From positions 34,301 to 98,300 of the forward strand of contig JADFSR010000011.1 of NCBI GenBank assembly GCA_022560615.1: 64,000 nt of DNA. The letters are read 5' to 3'. The notes under the pieces are model-generated. The model saw nothing but the letters and a program-made list of their open reading frames with translations. It was not told the DNA's origin and did not search any database. The position numbers and the translations under genes are program-made. Origin of the DNA: Gemmatimonadota bacterium (GTDB taxonomy: Bacteria > Gemmatimonadota > Gemmatimonadetes > Longimicrobiales > Gaopeijiaceae). Positions 35,821-44,534 of this stretch are shown piece after piece. Within the stretch, counting starts at the first letter, position 1. Each line of letters starts with the position of its first letter.

Positions 35821-36630
35821 ATGACTCCGACGCAACGAGTACGGACGATCCAGGCTCTTTTGGTGGCGGCACTCTTTGCGGTGGTTCCGCCTGAAGATGC
35901 GGTGGCGCAGGGAGGTCCGGGCTTTCTGTTCAAGGAGCCCGTCGTGTCGGTGGGACTCCGCATGGGATACGCCATGCCGAACGCGGGAAGCGATCTCTTC
36001 GCTCATGCGGTGGAATTCCTAACTATCGAGAACAGCGACTTCGCTTCTGCCTACTACGGTGGAGAGCTCTCGGTCCGAGTGTCGAGTCGCGTGGACATTG
36101 CGCTCGGCGTCGGGCATACCAGGTCGATCACGCCGTCCGAGTTCAGGTGCTGTCTCGACCTCGACAGCCTGGCGATCGAACAGACCACGGAGTTCACCAC
36201 CACCCCGGTCACGCTCAGCGCCAAGTACTACCTTACGGACCGCGGGCGCTCGATCGGTCGCTTCGCTTGGGTGCCCGCCGTGGTGAGTCCGTTCGTGGGT
36301 GGCGGCGTCGGTCTGACGTTCTATCGCTTCGACCAGACGGGCGCGTGGATCGATTTCACAGCGGAAGATGGCGAGTGGCTGGACCATACCAATCTACCCG
36401 ACGACGCGCGCCTCGATATCTTCGACGATCGGTTCGATTCGGACGGGAGCGGAAAGCAGTTCCACTTGCTCGCCGGGCTCGACTTCTCGATCAACAAGAA
36501 CCTGTACCTCACGGGTGAGGGTCGGTACCTCTGGGCGGACGCGGGCATCAATGAAAGATTCTTCGAAGGCTTCGAGGATGTGGACCTCTCCGGCTTTCAG
36601 TTCACGGTCGGGATTTCGGCCCGGTTTTAA
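35821..36630 (+). CDS. Outer-membrane beta-barrel protein, uncharacterised
   Basis: 269 residues from ATG 35821 with GGAGAG upstream. The signal peptide ends DAVAQG. The mature part has alternating hydrophobic/polar strands with aromatic girdles and ends in the canonical outer-membrane C-terminus GISARF (terminal Phe). Size and pattern suggest an eight- to ten-stranded OmpW/OmpA-like barrel; an acidic segment (DIFDDRFDSDGSG at about 200-212) could be a calcium-binding surface loop. It follows the efflux operon, but with 171 bases between. Upstream ORF extension from 35707 lacks a signal and is rejected. No specific function can be assigned. Confidence 0.75.
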   Translation: MTPTQRVRTIQALLVAALFAVVPPEDAVAQGGPGFLFKEPVVSVGLRMGYAMPNAGSDLFAHAVEFLTIENSDFASAYYGGELSVRVSSRVDIALGVGHTRSITPSEFRCCLDLDSLAIEQTTEFTTTPVTLSAKYYLTDRGRSIGRFAWVPAVVSPFVGGGVGLTFYRFDQTGAWIDFTAEDGEWLDHTNLPDDARLDIFDDRFDSDGSGKQFHLLAGLDFSINKNLYLTGEGRYLWADAGINERFFEGFEDVDLSGFQFTVGISARF

Positions 36631-36645
36631 CCGGAAGGGACAAGC

Positions 36646-37890
36646 ATGATGAAGGCACATCGCTACGGTATGGGCGTTCTTTCGGCCGCGTTCCTCGCGG
36701 TCGCGTTGACCACAGCCCCGCTTGCCGCCCAGGATGTGGATTACCGCTGGATGGCCTTCCTCGGTTGCTGGGAACCGACCGGGGAGGCGGCCGAGTCGGG
36801 GCTCCTGTGCGTTCGCCCGGCGGAAGACGGCGTCGAGCTGTTCACGGTCGTCGCCGGCGAGGTCACGACGAGCGACATCATGGTCGCGAACGGCGAGCAG
36901 CGGCCAAGGAGCGTGGAAGGGTGCGAGGGCTGGGAGACGGCTGAGTTCTCCGCCGATGGCCGACGCGTGTTCACGCATTCCGAGTTCGTCTGTGGTGAAG
37001 GTCTCCCGCGAGTTTCCTCTGGTGTCATGTCCCTGACCGCACCCACGCAGTGGCTCGACGTACGCTCGGTGGATGTTGGGGGAGAGCAGGTTGCCTGGGT
37101 CCAGGAGTACCAACTCGTCGGCCCGGAACGCATGGCGGAAGCGGGTGTCGACGACGCGACACAAGGTCTGGGCTTTGCGGTGAGCTCGGCTAGGATGTCG
37201 GCGTCTCGTCGCATCACTTTGGCCAACGTGCGTGAGGCTGCGCAGAGAATCGACACCAAGGCGGTCGAAGCTTGGGTCGCGGCCCGTGGGGAGCGCTTCG
37301 CTCTCGACGCGGACGCCCTGATCGAGCTCGCCGACGACGGAGTCGAAGAGAGCATCATCGATGTGGTGGTCGCGGTCACGTACCCCGAGACCTTCTCGAT
37401 CGACGCGAATGCGGATGCCCGTACTCGTGGCCGCGGTGAGCTTCGTGGCGCTCGCGTCGGGGACGCCTACGGCTACGGCATGCGTGGTTTCTTCGGAGCT
37501 CGCTCCTTCTTCTGGGATCCGTTCTACTATGGCTCCTTCGGGTACGGCTCTTTCGGGTACGCCCCCGGAAGGTTCAGCTCTTTCTATGGCAGCCCGTTCG
37601 GCTATGGGTTTGGCTCCGGGTTTGGCTCCGGGTATGGCTACGGCTACGGTGGGGGCTACTACACGCCGGTTGTCGTGGAGCGCATCCCCTCCCCGGATCG
37701 CGGTCGCGTAGTCAACGGCCGAGGCTATCGACGGAGCGGCGGATCGAGTTCTGCGGGCGCGCGTGGCAGCAACGGTGGTGGCGCGAGCGCGGGACCGTCG
37801 CGTGGCTCGTCCGGTGCAAGCAGCGCCGGATCGTCCCGCGGGTCGTCGGGTGGGGGCAGGACCGCAAAGCCCAGAGGCGGACGGCGCTGA
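36646..37890 (+). CDS. Secreted protein with Gly/Tyr/Phe-rich C-terminus
   Basis: 414 residues, with a signal peptide ending PLAAQD. The N-terminal half (about 25-190) is a compact Cys-containing domain (AFLGCWEP, LLCVRPAEDG, EGCEGWETAEF) followed by a helical segment with two short repeats (LANVREAAQRID and DADALIELADDGVEESIID) of the DUF-type heat/PDZ-less kind. From about 270 it becomes low-complexity, with GYGSFGYAPGRFSSFYGSPFGYGFGSG, a run of Gly-Tyr-Phe-Ser, and then Gly/Ser/Arg repeats to the end. That composition suggests an extended, possibly adhesive or matrix-associated tail. I do not recognise the family. It starts 15 bases after the barrel gene, so the two are probably co-transcribed, and a strong terminator closes the unit. 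Confidence 0.7.
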   Translation: MMKAHRYGMGVLSAAFLAVALTTAPLAAQDVDYRWMAFLGCWEPTGEAAESGLLCVRPAEDGVELFTVVAGEVTTSDIMVANGEQRPRSVEGCEGWETAEFSADGRRVFTHSEFVCGEGLPRVSSGVMSLTAPTQWLDVRSVDVGGEQVAWVQEYQLVGPERMAEAGVDDATQGLGFAVSSARMSASRRITLANVREAAQRIDTKAVEAWVAARGERFALDADALIELADDGVEESIIDVVVAVTYPETFSIDANADARTRGRGELRGARVGDAYGYGMRGFFGARSFFWDPFYYGSFGYGSFGYAPGRFSSFYGSPFGYGFGSGFGSGYGYGYGGGYYTPVVVERIPSPDRGRVVNGRGYRRSGGSSSAGARGSNGGGASAGPSRGSSGASSAGSSRGSSGGGRTAKPRGGRR

Positions 37891-37919
37891 TAGACGCTCT
37901 GAGCTGATAGACGCTCTGA
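37886..37919 (+). repeat. 17-bp perfect tandem duplication across a stop codon
   Basis: GCTGATAGACGCTCTGA occurs twice without a spacer, at 37886-37902 and 37903-37919. The first copy contains the TGA that ends the Gly/Tyr-rich secreted protein (37888-37890), so the duplication left the protein unchanged and only lengthened the 3' untranslated stretch before the terminator. It looks like a replication-slippage event. Confidence 0.85.
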
Positions 37920-37929
37920 TTCGAGACTG

Positions 37930-37963
37930 AACCGGGGGCCTTCGGGGGCCCCCGGTTTTTTTT
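37930..37963 (+). terminator. Strong Rho-independent terminator
   Basis: A perfect 11-bp stem AACCGGGGGCC (37930-37940) pairs with GGCCCCCGGTT (37947-37957) around a six-base loop TTCGGG. It is followed by a run of eight T (37956-37963). It ends the transcript carrying the barrel and Gly/Tyr-rich genes, and perhaps the efflux operon, 33 bases before glnS. Confidence 0.92.
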
Positions 37964-37995
37964 CGCCCTGCCGGGCTCTAGGGCTAACTTCGACG

Positions 37996-40371
37996 ATGAG
38001 CACCAACAAGGGCGATAGCCCGGCGACGGACTTCATTCGCCAGATCGTGAAGGCGGACGTGGAGAGCGGACGCTATGACGGTCGTGTCGTCACGCGCTTC
38101 CCGCCGGAGCCGAACGGCTACCTGCATGTCGGCCACGTGAAGGCAATCTCCGTGAACTTCGGCATCGCGGAGGACTTCGGCGGGCGGTGCCACCTGCGCT
38201 TCGACGACACCAATCCGGAGAAGGAGAACGAGGAGTACGTCCTGTCCATGCAGGACGACATTCACTGGCTCGGCTTCGACTGGGGTGAATACCTCTACTT
38301 CGCGTCCGACTACTTCGAGCAGATGTACGACTTCGCCGAGGTCTTGATCGAGAAGGGACTGGCGTACGTCGATTCACAGTCCGGAGAGCAGATTCGCGAG
38401 AGCAGAGGCACGGTCACGGAGCCCGGTGTCGAGAGCCCTTACCGAAACCGCTCCGTCGAGGAGAACCTGGACCTCTTCCGCCGCATGCGCGCTTGCGAGT
38501 TCGAAGACGGTGCCCACGTGCTGCGCGGCAAGATCGACATGGCGTCGGCGAACATGCTCATGCGCGATCCGGTGCTGTACCGGATCCGGCACGCGCATCA
38601 CTACCGGCAGGGTGACGAGTGGTGCATCTATCCGCTCTACGACTACGCGCACTGCATAGAGGACGCCATCGAAGGCGTCACGCACTCGCTCTGCTCGATC
38701 GAGTTCACCAACAACCGCGTGGTGTACGACTGGGTACTGGAGGGGGTCGGCTTCGAGGAGCCACGCCCGCACCAGTACGAGTTCGCGCGGCTGGAGGTCG
38801 AGAACGCGGTGCTCTCCAAGCGGAAGATTCTCCCGCTGGTGGAGGCAGGCTTGGTATCCGGGTGGGACGACCCGAGGCTCTCCACCATCCGCGGCCTTCG
38901 GCGTCGCGGGGTACCGCCCGAGGCGCTCCGCAACTTCGTGAACATGGTCGGAATCGCGCGCACCGAGTCGACGATCGACGTCGCCAAGCTGGACTTCGCG
39001 ATCCGCGAGGTGCTGAACCACTCCGCGCCCCGGGTGATGGCGGTGCTGGATCCGCTCAAGATCGTGCTCACCAACTACGCCGAGGGCCCCGGAGAGGTGC
39101 TTGAAGCACCGTATTACCCCCACGACGTGCCTTTGCAGGGGTCGAGGGGCGTGCCCTTCTCCCGGGAGCTGTACATCGAGCGTTCGGACTTCGAGGAAGA
39201 TCCACCCGAGGGCTTCCGGCGCCTCGTGCCCGGCGGCGAGGTACGGCTCCGATACGCGTACGTCATCCGATGCGAGGAAGTCGTGAAGGACGCCGAAGGG
39301 ACGATCGCGCAGCTACGATGCAGCTACGACCCCGAGACGCGGGGTGGCGACACGCCGGATGGGCGAAAGGTGAAGGGCACCGTCCAGTGGGTCTCGGCCG
39401 AGCACGGGATGGACGCAGAGGTGCGCCTGTACGACCGCCTCTTCCTAGACGAGGCGCCACAGGCGGACGAGGACGAGCCGGTCGACTTGCTCGCGCTGGT
39501 CAATCCGGAGTCGGTCAAGGTCATCGATGGTGCCAAGGTCGAGCCCTCCGTGGCGGACGATCCCACCGATACCCGGTATCAGTTCGAGCGTACGGGATAC
39601 TTCTGGCGTGACCCGGTGGACGGGACGGATGGGAGGCTCGTCTTCAACCGGATTGTTACGCTCAAAGACAGCTGGGGGAGGAAGGTCTCGGCAACGCAGC
39701 AGCCGTCCGTCCCGGAGCCGTCCATTTCGAGCCTGACGGCGAAGCCCAGCTCCTCCGACGAGTCGACCGGTCCTGCTCCGGGTGAGCGCCCCGCGCTGAG
39801 CGAGCGACGTGCCGCGGCTCGGACCGCCGACCCCGCGCTCGCGGCGCGCTTCGAGCGCTACTCGACCGAGCTGGGCTTGAGTACCGAATATGCCGATCTG
39901 CTGAGTGCGTCTCACGCGACTGGTGACTTCTTCGAGGCGGCGCTCCGGGCGCATGACGAGCCCGGCGAGGTCGCCGCCTGGATGGTAACCGACCTGCGTG
40001 GGCTGACAGGCGATCGTGCCTTGGCGGAGCTACCGTTTGGCGGTGAGGCTCTCGGTTCGTTGGCCGCGCTGGTGGCGAGCGGCGGGGTCTCGCGGCGAGC
40101 CGCCAAGGATGTGCTCGCCAGAATGGTCGAGCAGGGCGGCGATCCCGCAGAGCTAGTCGCCGAGATGGGGCTCGAGCAGGTCGACGACCATGAAGCGCTG
40201 CAGTCGGCGATCGACCAGGTGCTCGCGGCGTGGCCGGAAAAGGTCGACGAGTACCGTGCGGGCAAGAAGAAGCTGATCGGCCTGTTCGTCGGTGAGGTCA
40301 TGAAGGCCACGCGCGGGGCGGCGGACCCCAAGGCGGTGCGGGGGCTGCTCACTGCGAGTCTAGAAGGGTGA
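37996..40371 (+). CDS. glnS: Glutaminyl-tRNA synthetase with YqeY-like C-terminal domain
   Basis: A class I synthetase charging tRNA-Gln directly. The HIGH motif lies in PPEPNGYLHVGH (36-47) and the KMSKS equivalent is VLSKRKI near 272; the anticodon-binding beta-barrels run to about 560. At 791 residues it is about 240 longer than E. coli GlnRS. The extra part (about 605-790) is an all-helical domain containing AARFERYSTELGLSTEYADLL and ending GLFVGEVMKATRGAADPKAVRGLL. It resembles the GatB/YqeY tRNA-binding tail, as found on Deinococcus GlnRS. Between them is a Ser/Pro-rich linker. Start ATG 37996 follows the terminator. Its stop overlaps gltX (GTGA), an unusual direct coupling of the two related synthetases. 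Confidence 0.95.
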   Translation: MSTNKGDSPATDFIRQIVKADVESGRYDGRVVTRFPPEPNGYLHVGHVKAISVNFGIAEDFGGRCHLRFDDTNPEKENEEYVLSMQDDIHWLGFDWGEYLYFASDYFEQMYDFAEVLIEKGLAYVDSQSGEQIRESRGTVTEPGVESPYRNRSVEENLDLFRRMRACEFEDGAHVLRGKIDMASANMLMRDPVLYRIRHAHHYRQGDEWCIYPLYDYAHCIEDAIEGVTHSLCSIEFTNNRVVYDWVLEGVGFEEPRPHQYEFARLEVENAVLSKRKILPLVEAGLVSGWDDPRLSTIRGLRRRGVPPEALRNFVNMVGIARTESTIDVAKLDFAIREVLNHSAPRVMAVLDPLKIVLTNYAEGPGEVLEAPYYPHDVPLQGSRGVPFSRELYIERSDFEEDPPEGFRRLVPGGEVRLRYAYVIRCEEVVKDAEGTIAQLRCSYDPETRGGDTPDGRKVKGTVQWVSAEHGMDAEVRLYDRLFLDEAPQADEDEPVDLLALVNPESVKVIDGAKVEPSVADDPTDTRYQFERTGYFWRDPVDGTDGRLVFNRIVTLKDSWGRKVSATQQPSVPEPSISSLTAKPSSSDESTGPAPGERPALSERRAAARTADPALAARFERYSTELGLSTEYADLLSASHATGDFFEAALRAHDEPGEVAAWMVTDLRGLTGDRALAELPFGGEALGSLAALVASGGVSRRAAKDVLARMVEQGGDPAELVAEMGLEQVDDHEALQSAIDQVLAAWPEKVDEYRAGKKKLIGLFVGEVMKATRGAADPKAVRGLLTASLEG

Positions 40372-41801
40372 CTCTGCGTGTACGCTTCGCTCCGTCGCCG
40401 ACGGGGTACCTGCACGTAGGCGGAGCGCGAACCGCGCTCTTCAATTGGCTGCTCGCCCGTAAGGAGAGCGGGGTCTTCGTTCTGCGCGTCGAGGACACGG
40501 ACCGCGAGCGATCCAGTGATGAACACACCCAGGTGATTCTCGACGGTCTGGCTTGGCTCGGCATCGACTGGGACATCGGCCCGCTGTTCCAGAGCGAGGG
40601 CGTTGAGCGGCATCGGGCGGACGCGCTGCGACTCCTCGAAGAGGGCAAGGCATACCGGGACTTCGCCGATCCCGCCGCGATTCGAGCCGAGGCCGAAGAG
40701 CGGCGTGTGCACGCCAGCCGTGTCGCCCGGGAGAAGGCGGACTTCATGGGAGAGGATGAGTCCGGTGAGCGCGCCGCCAGCGGGGAAGCGTTTGCGGTCC
40801 GCTTTCGGGTGCCTGAGGGCGAGACTCGCTTCACCGACTTGGTGCACGGAGACATGCGCTTCGGCAACGACGACATCGACGACCTGGTCATCCTGCGCGG
40901 GGACGGCACGCCCGTATACAATCTGGCCGTCGTCTCGGACGACGCGCACATGCAGATCACCCATGTGATCCGCGGTGACGACCACCTCTCCAACACGCCC
41001 AAGCAGGTGCTGCTCTACCGTGCGCTTGGGCTCCCCGAGCCGGTATTCGCGCACGTCCCGCTCATCCTGGGGCCGGACGGCAAGCGGCTGTCGAAGCGCC
41101 ACGGGGCGACGGCTGTCGGCGAGTACGGCTCGCAGGGGCTGCTTCCGGAGGCGATGGTCAACTTCCTGGCACTGCTCGGGTGGAGTCCTGGCGACGACCG
41201 CGAAGTCATGGAGCTGGACGAGCTGGTGGCGGCGTTCTCGATGGAGCGGGTGCTAAAGAAGAGCGCGGTCTTCGACTTGGACAAGCTCATGTGGCTGAAC
41301 GGAAAACACCTCGCCGAGAAGCCGGCTTCCGAGTTGCTCGGGACGGTTGGCGCGCGTCTCGAGGCGGTCTCGGGGGTCGATCGGGCTCGGCTCGAGGACG
41401 CCGCGTGGATGAGCCGCCTCATCGATCTGATCAAGACCCGCGCCCGTACCATCGATGATCTCGCGGACCAGGCTGTGCCGTTCACGACGGACCGCCTCGA
41501 ATACGAGGACAAGGCGATAGCAAAGCATTGGGCGAAGGATCCCGCAGCAGCTCGCGATCGCCTCGAAAGCCTCGCCGCGCTCTGGGCGGATGCCGACTGG
41601 ACGGAACAGAAGCTGGAAGAGGGCCTGCGTGGCTTGGCCGAAGGACTCGGTATCGGCGCCGGCAAGCTGATCCACCCGCTGCGCGTGGCGCTCACGGGAC
41701 GCATGTCGAGCCCCGGAATTTTCGAGGTACTCGTGCTGCTTGGAAGGGACCGCTCGCTCCACCGGATCGAACGGGGCATCGAACGGACTCGTGACCTCTG
41801 A
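40368..41801 (+). CDS. gltX: Glutamyl-tRNA synthetase
   Basis: A 477-residue class I synthetase. The start GTG 40368 overlaps the glnS stop and gives VTLRVRFAPSPTGYLHVGG with the HIGH-type motif at residues 8-19; the KMSKS equivalent is KRLSKRHGA at about 240-248. The C-terminal anticodon-binding helical cage is of normal length and ends LLGRDRSLHRIERGIE. With both GlnRS and GluRS encoded here, the cell probably does not need the indirect GatCAB route for Gln-tRNA. The gene is followed by the promoter of the LexA-like gene, with no hairpin terminator visible. Confidence 0.96.
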   Translation: MTLRVRFAPSPTGYLHVGGARTALFNWLLARKESGVFVLRVEDTDRERSSDEHTQVILDGLAWLGIDWDIGPLFQSEGVERHRADALRLLEEGKAYRDFADPAAIRAEAEERRVHASRVAREKADFMGEDESGERAASGEAFAVRFRVPEGETRFTDLVHGDMRFGNDDIDDLVILRGDGTPVYNLAVVSDDAHMQITHVIRGDDHLSNTPKQVLLYRALGLPEPVFAHVPLILGPDGKRLSKRHGATAVGEYGSQGLLPEAMVNFLALLGWSPGDDREVMELDELVAAFSMERVLKKSAVFDLDKLMWLNGKHLAEKPASELLGTVGARLEAVSGVDRARLEDAAWMSRLIDLIKTRARTIDDLADQAVPFTTDRLEYEDKAIAKHWAKDPAAARDRLESLAALWADADWTEQKLEEGLRGLAEGLGIGAGKLIHPLRVALTGRMSSPGIFEVLVLLGRDRSLHRIERGIERTRDL

Positions 41802-41814
41802 GTGAAACACTTTC

Positions 41815-41844
41815 TTGACACTGTTGAGACGCGAGCATTAGGAT
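41815..41844 (+). promoter_or_regulatory. Sigma-70-type promoter of the lexA-like gene
   Basis: A consensus -35 TTGACA (41815-41820), an 18-base spacer, and -10 TAGGAT (41839-41844) lie between gltX and the LexA-like coding region. Transcription would begin near 41851 and leave a leader of about 40 bases. I see no obvious palindromic LexA box overlapping it, so autoregulation is not shown. Confidence 0.55.
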
Positions 41845-41893
41845 AGACTTTGCCGCTGAATTTGGGCGGATTCACCGTACTCCGGGGTTCCAG

Positions 41894-42586
41894 TTGGTCC
41901 GTTCCAGCACCATCACACCGCGCGAAGCTCCGACCACTCGTCGCCGGGTCGAGCCGCTCAGCGAGATCGAGCGGAAGATCCTCGACTTCATGGTCCAGTA
42001 TCTGCGGTCGAATACGTACCAGCCCTCCATCCGTGAGATCGGAGAGCGGTTTGGCATCAAGAGCACCAAGACGGTCTCGGAACACCTGCAGGCGCTTGCG
42101 AACAAGGGTTTCTTGGAGCGCGATCCCTCGCGCTCGCGCGGCGTAAAGATTCTCCACGTGGATCTCAGCGCGGAGACGGTTTCCGTTCCTTGCTACAGCG
42201 AGGTGCCGAAAGCTCACGGTGTTTGGGACGCCTACATGCACCTGTCCATCGATCGCCGCATGGGCGGGGAGAGGGGGTGCTTCATCGTGAAGGCCAAAGC
42301 GGGCGATCTCGCTGTCCTCGGCGTCGCGGAGGGTGATTTCGTTCTGGTGTCGCCCGCGACGGTGGACGAGGTCGCCGACGGCGCCATCGTCGTCGCGCGT
42401 GTGGGTACCGACTCGTTGTACCACCGATTCTTGCGCAACGGGAAGGGCGTGTGCTTGGAGTCGTTGACGGCCGGGGGTGAGGACAGTTTCGTCGAGGACG
42501 CCGAGCGTCTCGATCTTCTCGGTCGCGTCACCGCTTTTTACAGGCGGATGGACGACGCAGCTTCGGTCAACCTGACCCAGCACTAG
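41894..42586 (+). CDS. lexA: LexA-like repressor lacking the autoproteolytic site
   Basis: 230 residues from TTG 41894. The N-terminal LexA DNA-binding winged helix is clear (LSEIERKILDFMVQYLRSN, then QPSIREIGERFGIKSTKTVSEHL at 43-65). The C-terminal half keeps the S24/LexA fold (VLGVAEGDFVLVSP, DGAIVVARVG), but the catalytic elements are not there. The segment normally reading GDSM is GDLA, the lysine in the xVKRF strand is replaced (SLYHRF), and no Ala-Gly cleavage bond is present near VPKAHGVW. RecA-stimulated self-cleavage is therefore unlikely, which makes a classical SOS role doubtful; cyanobacterial LexA proteins show similar loss. TTG is a weak start choice; the wing-helix domain needs everything from about 41954. 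Confidence 0.75.
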   Translation: MVRSSTITPREAPTTRRRVEPLSEIERKILDFMVQYLRSNTYQPSIREIGERFGIKSTKTVSEHLQALANKGFLERDPSRSRGVKILHVDLSAETVSVPCYSEVPKAHGVWDAYMHLSIDRRMGGERGCFIVKAKAGDLAVLGVAEGDFVLVSPATVDEVADGAIVVARVGTDSLYHRFLRNGKGVCLESLTAGGEDSFVEDAERLDLLGRVTAFYRRMDDAASVNLTQH

Positions 42587-42597
42587 AACGAGGACCG

Positions 42598-43077
42598 ATG
42601 GCTGAGCAGCCGTCGCCCGCGCTCGACCCCGCACACACGCGTTGGATGCGTCGCGCCTTGCGGCTAGCGCAGGCTGCGGTCGACTCGGAAGAGATTCCGG
42701 TTGGCGCGGTGATCGTTCGGGACGGAGAGGCCCTCTCAGAGGCTCACAACCGGACCGTGGGCGACGCGGACCCGTGCGCGCACGCCGAGGTGTTGGCGAT
42801 TCGTGCGGCTTCGGCAGCCGTGGGCGACTGGCGCCTTCTGGACACGGTGCTCTACGTCACGCTCGAGCCGTGCGCGATGTGTGCGGGCGCGATCGTGCTG
42901 GCACGCATTCCGCACGTGGTCTTCGCGACTCCCGACCCCAAAGCCGGCATGGCGGGCTCCCTCGAAAACCTGCTTCAGGACGAACGACTGAACCACCGTT
43001 GTGAAGTGACGAGTGGTGTTCTTCGGGACGAGTCGTCCGAGCTACTCAAGCGCTTCTTCCGAGCACGCAGGGGGTGA
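42598..43077 (+). CDS. tadA: tRNA-specific adenosine deaminase TadA
   Basis: A 159-residue zinc deaminase that converts A34 to inosine in tRNA-Arg(ACG), an essential reaction in most bacteria. The catalytic motifs are HAEV (His62, Glu64) and PCAMC (Cys92, Cys95); the tRNA-binding helices at the C-terminus include ENLLQDERLNHRCEV. The start ATG 42598 lies 11 bases after the LexA-like stop, and its TGA overlaps the next gene's GTG. Confidence 0.95.
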   Translation: MAEQPSPALDPAHTRWMRRALRLAQAAVDSEEIPVGAVIVRDGEALSEAHNRTVGDADPCAHAEVLAIRAASAAVGDWRLLDTVLYVTLEPCAMCAGAIVLARIPHVVFATPDPKAGMAGSLENLLQDERLNHRCEVTSGVLRDESSELLKRFFRARRG

Positions 43078-44534
43078 GTTTCATCCCACGGCTGAAGGAG
43101 GGCGCCCTCGTGGGAGTACTCGGGCTGTTCGGCTGCTCGGTCGTCGGAACGACACCGCTCGCACCCGCTGGTGAGCCGCGAGGGCCCCGCTCGGACGACC
43201 CGGTTCTTCTGCCCCTCGTTCAGCCCGTCAGACGCTTCGAGGAGGTGCGGGGACTCTGGGTCGTGCGCTCGACCATGACCAGCGCGCGTGAGGTCCGAGA
43301 GATGGTCGAGCGCGCCTCCGCAGCCGGATTCAACACCATCCTCGTGCAGATTCGCGGCCGGGCGGACGCGTTCTACGACTCGCGGCTGGAACCGAGGGCT
43401 GAGACCGTGACCGATGGGCCCGACTTTGATCCGCTCGGCCTCGCCATCAGGCAAGCGCATGCCCACGGTATCGCAGTTCACGCTTGGGTGAACACGCACC
43501 TCGTGTGGGGGTCCGACGCTCTGCCGCGCAGTCCACGACACCTCGTGAACGCCCATCCGGAGTGGCTGGCGGTCCCCCTGGCCCTCGGGCGTGAGTTGTA
43601 CACGGCAGACCCGAGCGAAGCCAGCTACGAGGAACGCCTTCTCCAGTACGCCCGGGACAATTCCGGCACGGTCGAGGGCCTGTACTCGAGCCCCTCGCAT
43701 CCGGAAGTGAAGGACCATGTGTACGACGTGTGGATGGACCTCACGGACCGGTACGACCTCGACGGGATCCATTTCGACTACATACGCTTCCCGTCCGGGG
43801 ATTTCGACTACTCCGCTGGCGCGCTGGAGCGGTTCCAGGTGTGGGTGGGCGTGCGGTTGCCGGCGGCCCGAAGGCACGCACTGGAGGCTGCCGCGAGGGA
43901 CGACCCATATGCCTTTGTCGACGCGCTACCGGGCGAGTGGGACGAGTTTCGGCGAATGCACATCACCGACTTGGTTCGGAGGATCTACCGGGGGGTCAAG
44001 TCGAGGCGGCCCAGGATGGTCATCTCGGCGGCGGTGTTCGCCAATCAAGACGACGCCTTCCACAATCGATTTCAAGATTGGCCGAGCTGGCTCGAAGAGG
44101 GCATCCTCGACGTTGCCGTCCCGATGGCGTACACGGTGGACAACGATCGCTTTCAGCGCTTCATCCGTGCGGGTCGCGAGGCGGCCGGACCGCGTGCACG
44201 GCTCTGGGCGGGGATCGGTGCTTATCTGGATACGGAGAAAGGGACGCTTGAGAAGATCGATCTCGCGCGCTCGGAAGGTGCCGGAGGCGTCATCCTCTTC
44301 TCGTACGATTGGGCGGTGACCGCGGGCTCCCCCAGCGGCGGCGCATCGCTGCTCGAGCGTATCGGTCGCGCGAAGTTCGGCTCTTTAGGGCGAGACGGCC
44401 TCCCCTCGGAAGTGCAGGAAGAGGAAAAGCACCGCGGCACCACCCCCGAGCGCGACCCACGAGGGCAGTCCATACGCGGTCCCGATGCTGCCGATCAGCA
44501 TGGCGACGACCGCCACGAGCAGCGCGTAGGGTAA
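43074..44534 (+). CDS. Glycoside-hydrolase-like (GHL10/YngK type) lipoprotein
   Basis: 486 residues from GTG 43074 (GTGA overlap with tadA). The signal ends GLFGC, a lipobox, so the protein is probably anchored in the membrane. The barrel begins EVRGLWVVRSTMTSAREVREMVERA and contains ILVQIRGRADAFYDS, IAVHAWVNTHLVW, DGIHFDYIRFP and VAVPMAYTVDN, the hallmark strands of the GHL10 (former DUF187) family thought to act on cell-wall or exopolysaccharide glycans. The recognisable domain ends near IGRAKFG (about residue 435). The last 50 or so residues are hydrophilic, low in identity to anything I know, and antisense to the end of the NhaC gene, so the original stop may have been lost. Confidence 0.85.
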   Translation: MSFIPRLKEGALVGVLGLFGCSVVGTTPLAPAGEPRGPRSDDPVLLPLVQPVRRFEEVRGLWVVRSTMTSAREVREMVERASAAGFNTILVQIRGRADAFYDSRLEPRAETVTDGPDFDPLGLAIRQAHAHGIAVHAWVNTHLVWGSDALPRSPRHLVNAHPEWLAVPLALGRELYTADPSEASYEERLLQYARDNSGTVEGLYSSPSHPEVKDHVYDVWMDLTDRYDLDGIHFDYIRFPSGDFDYSAGALERFQVWVGVRLPAARRHALEAAARDDPYAFVDALPGEWDEFRRMHITDLVRRIYRGVKSRRPRMVISAAVFANQDDAFHNRFQDWPSWLEEGILDVAVPMAYTVDNDRFQRFIRAGREAAGPRARLWAGIGAYLDTEKGTLEKIDLARSEGAGGVILFSYDWAVTAGSPSGGASLLERIGRAKFGSLGRDGLPSEVQEEEKHRGTTPERDPRGQSIRGPDAADQHGDDRHEQRVG

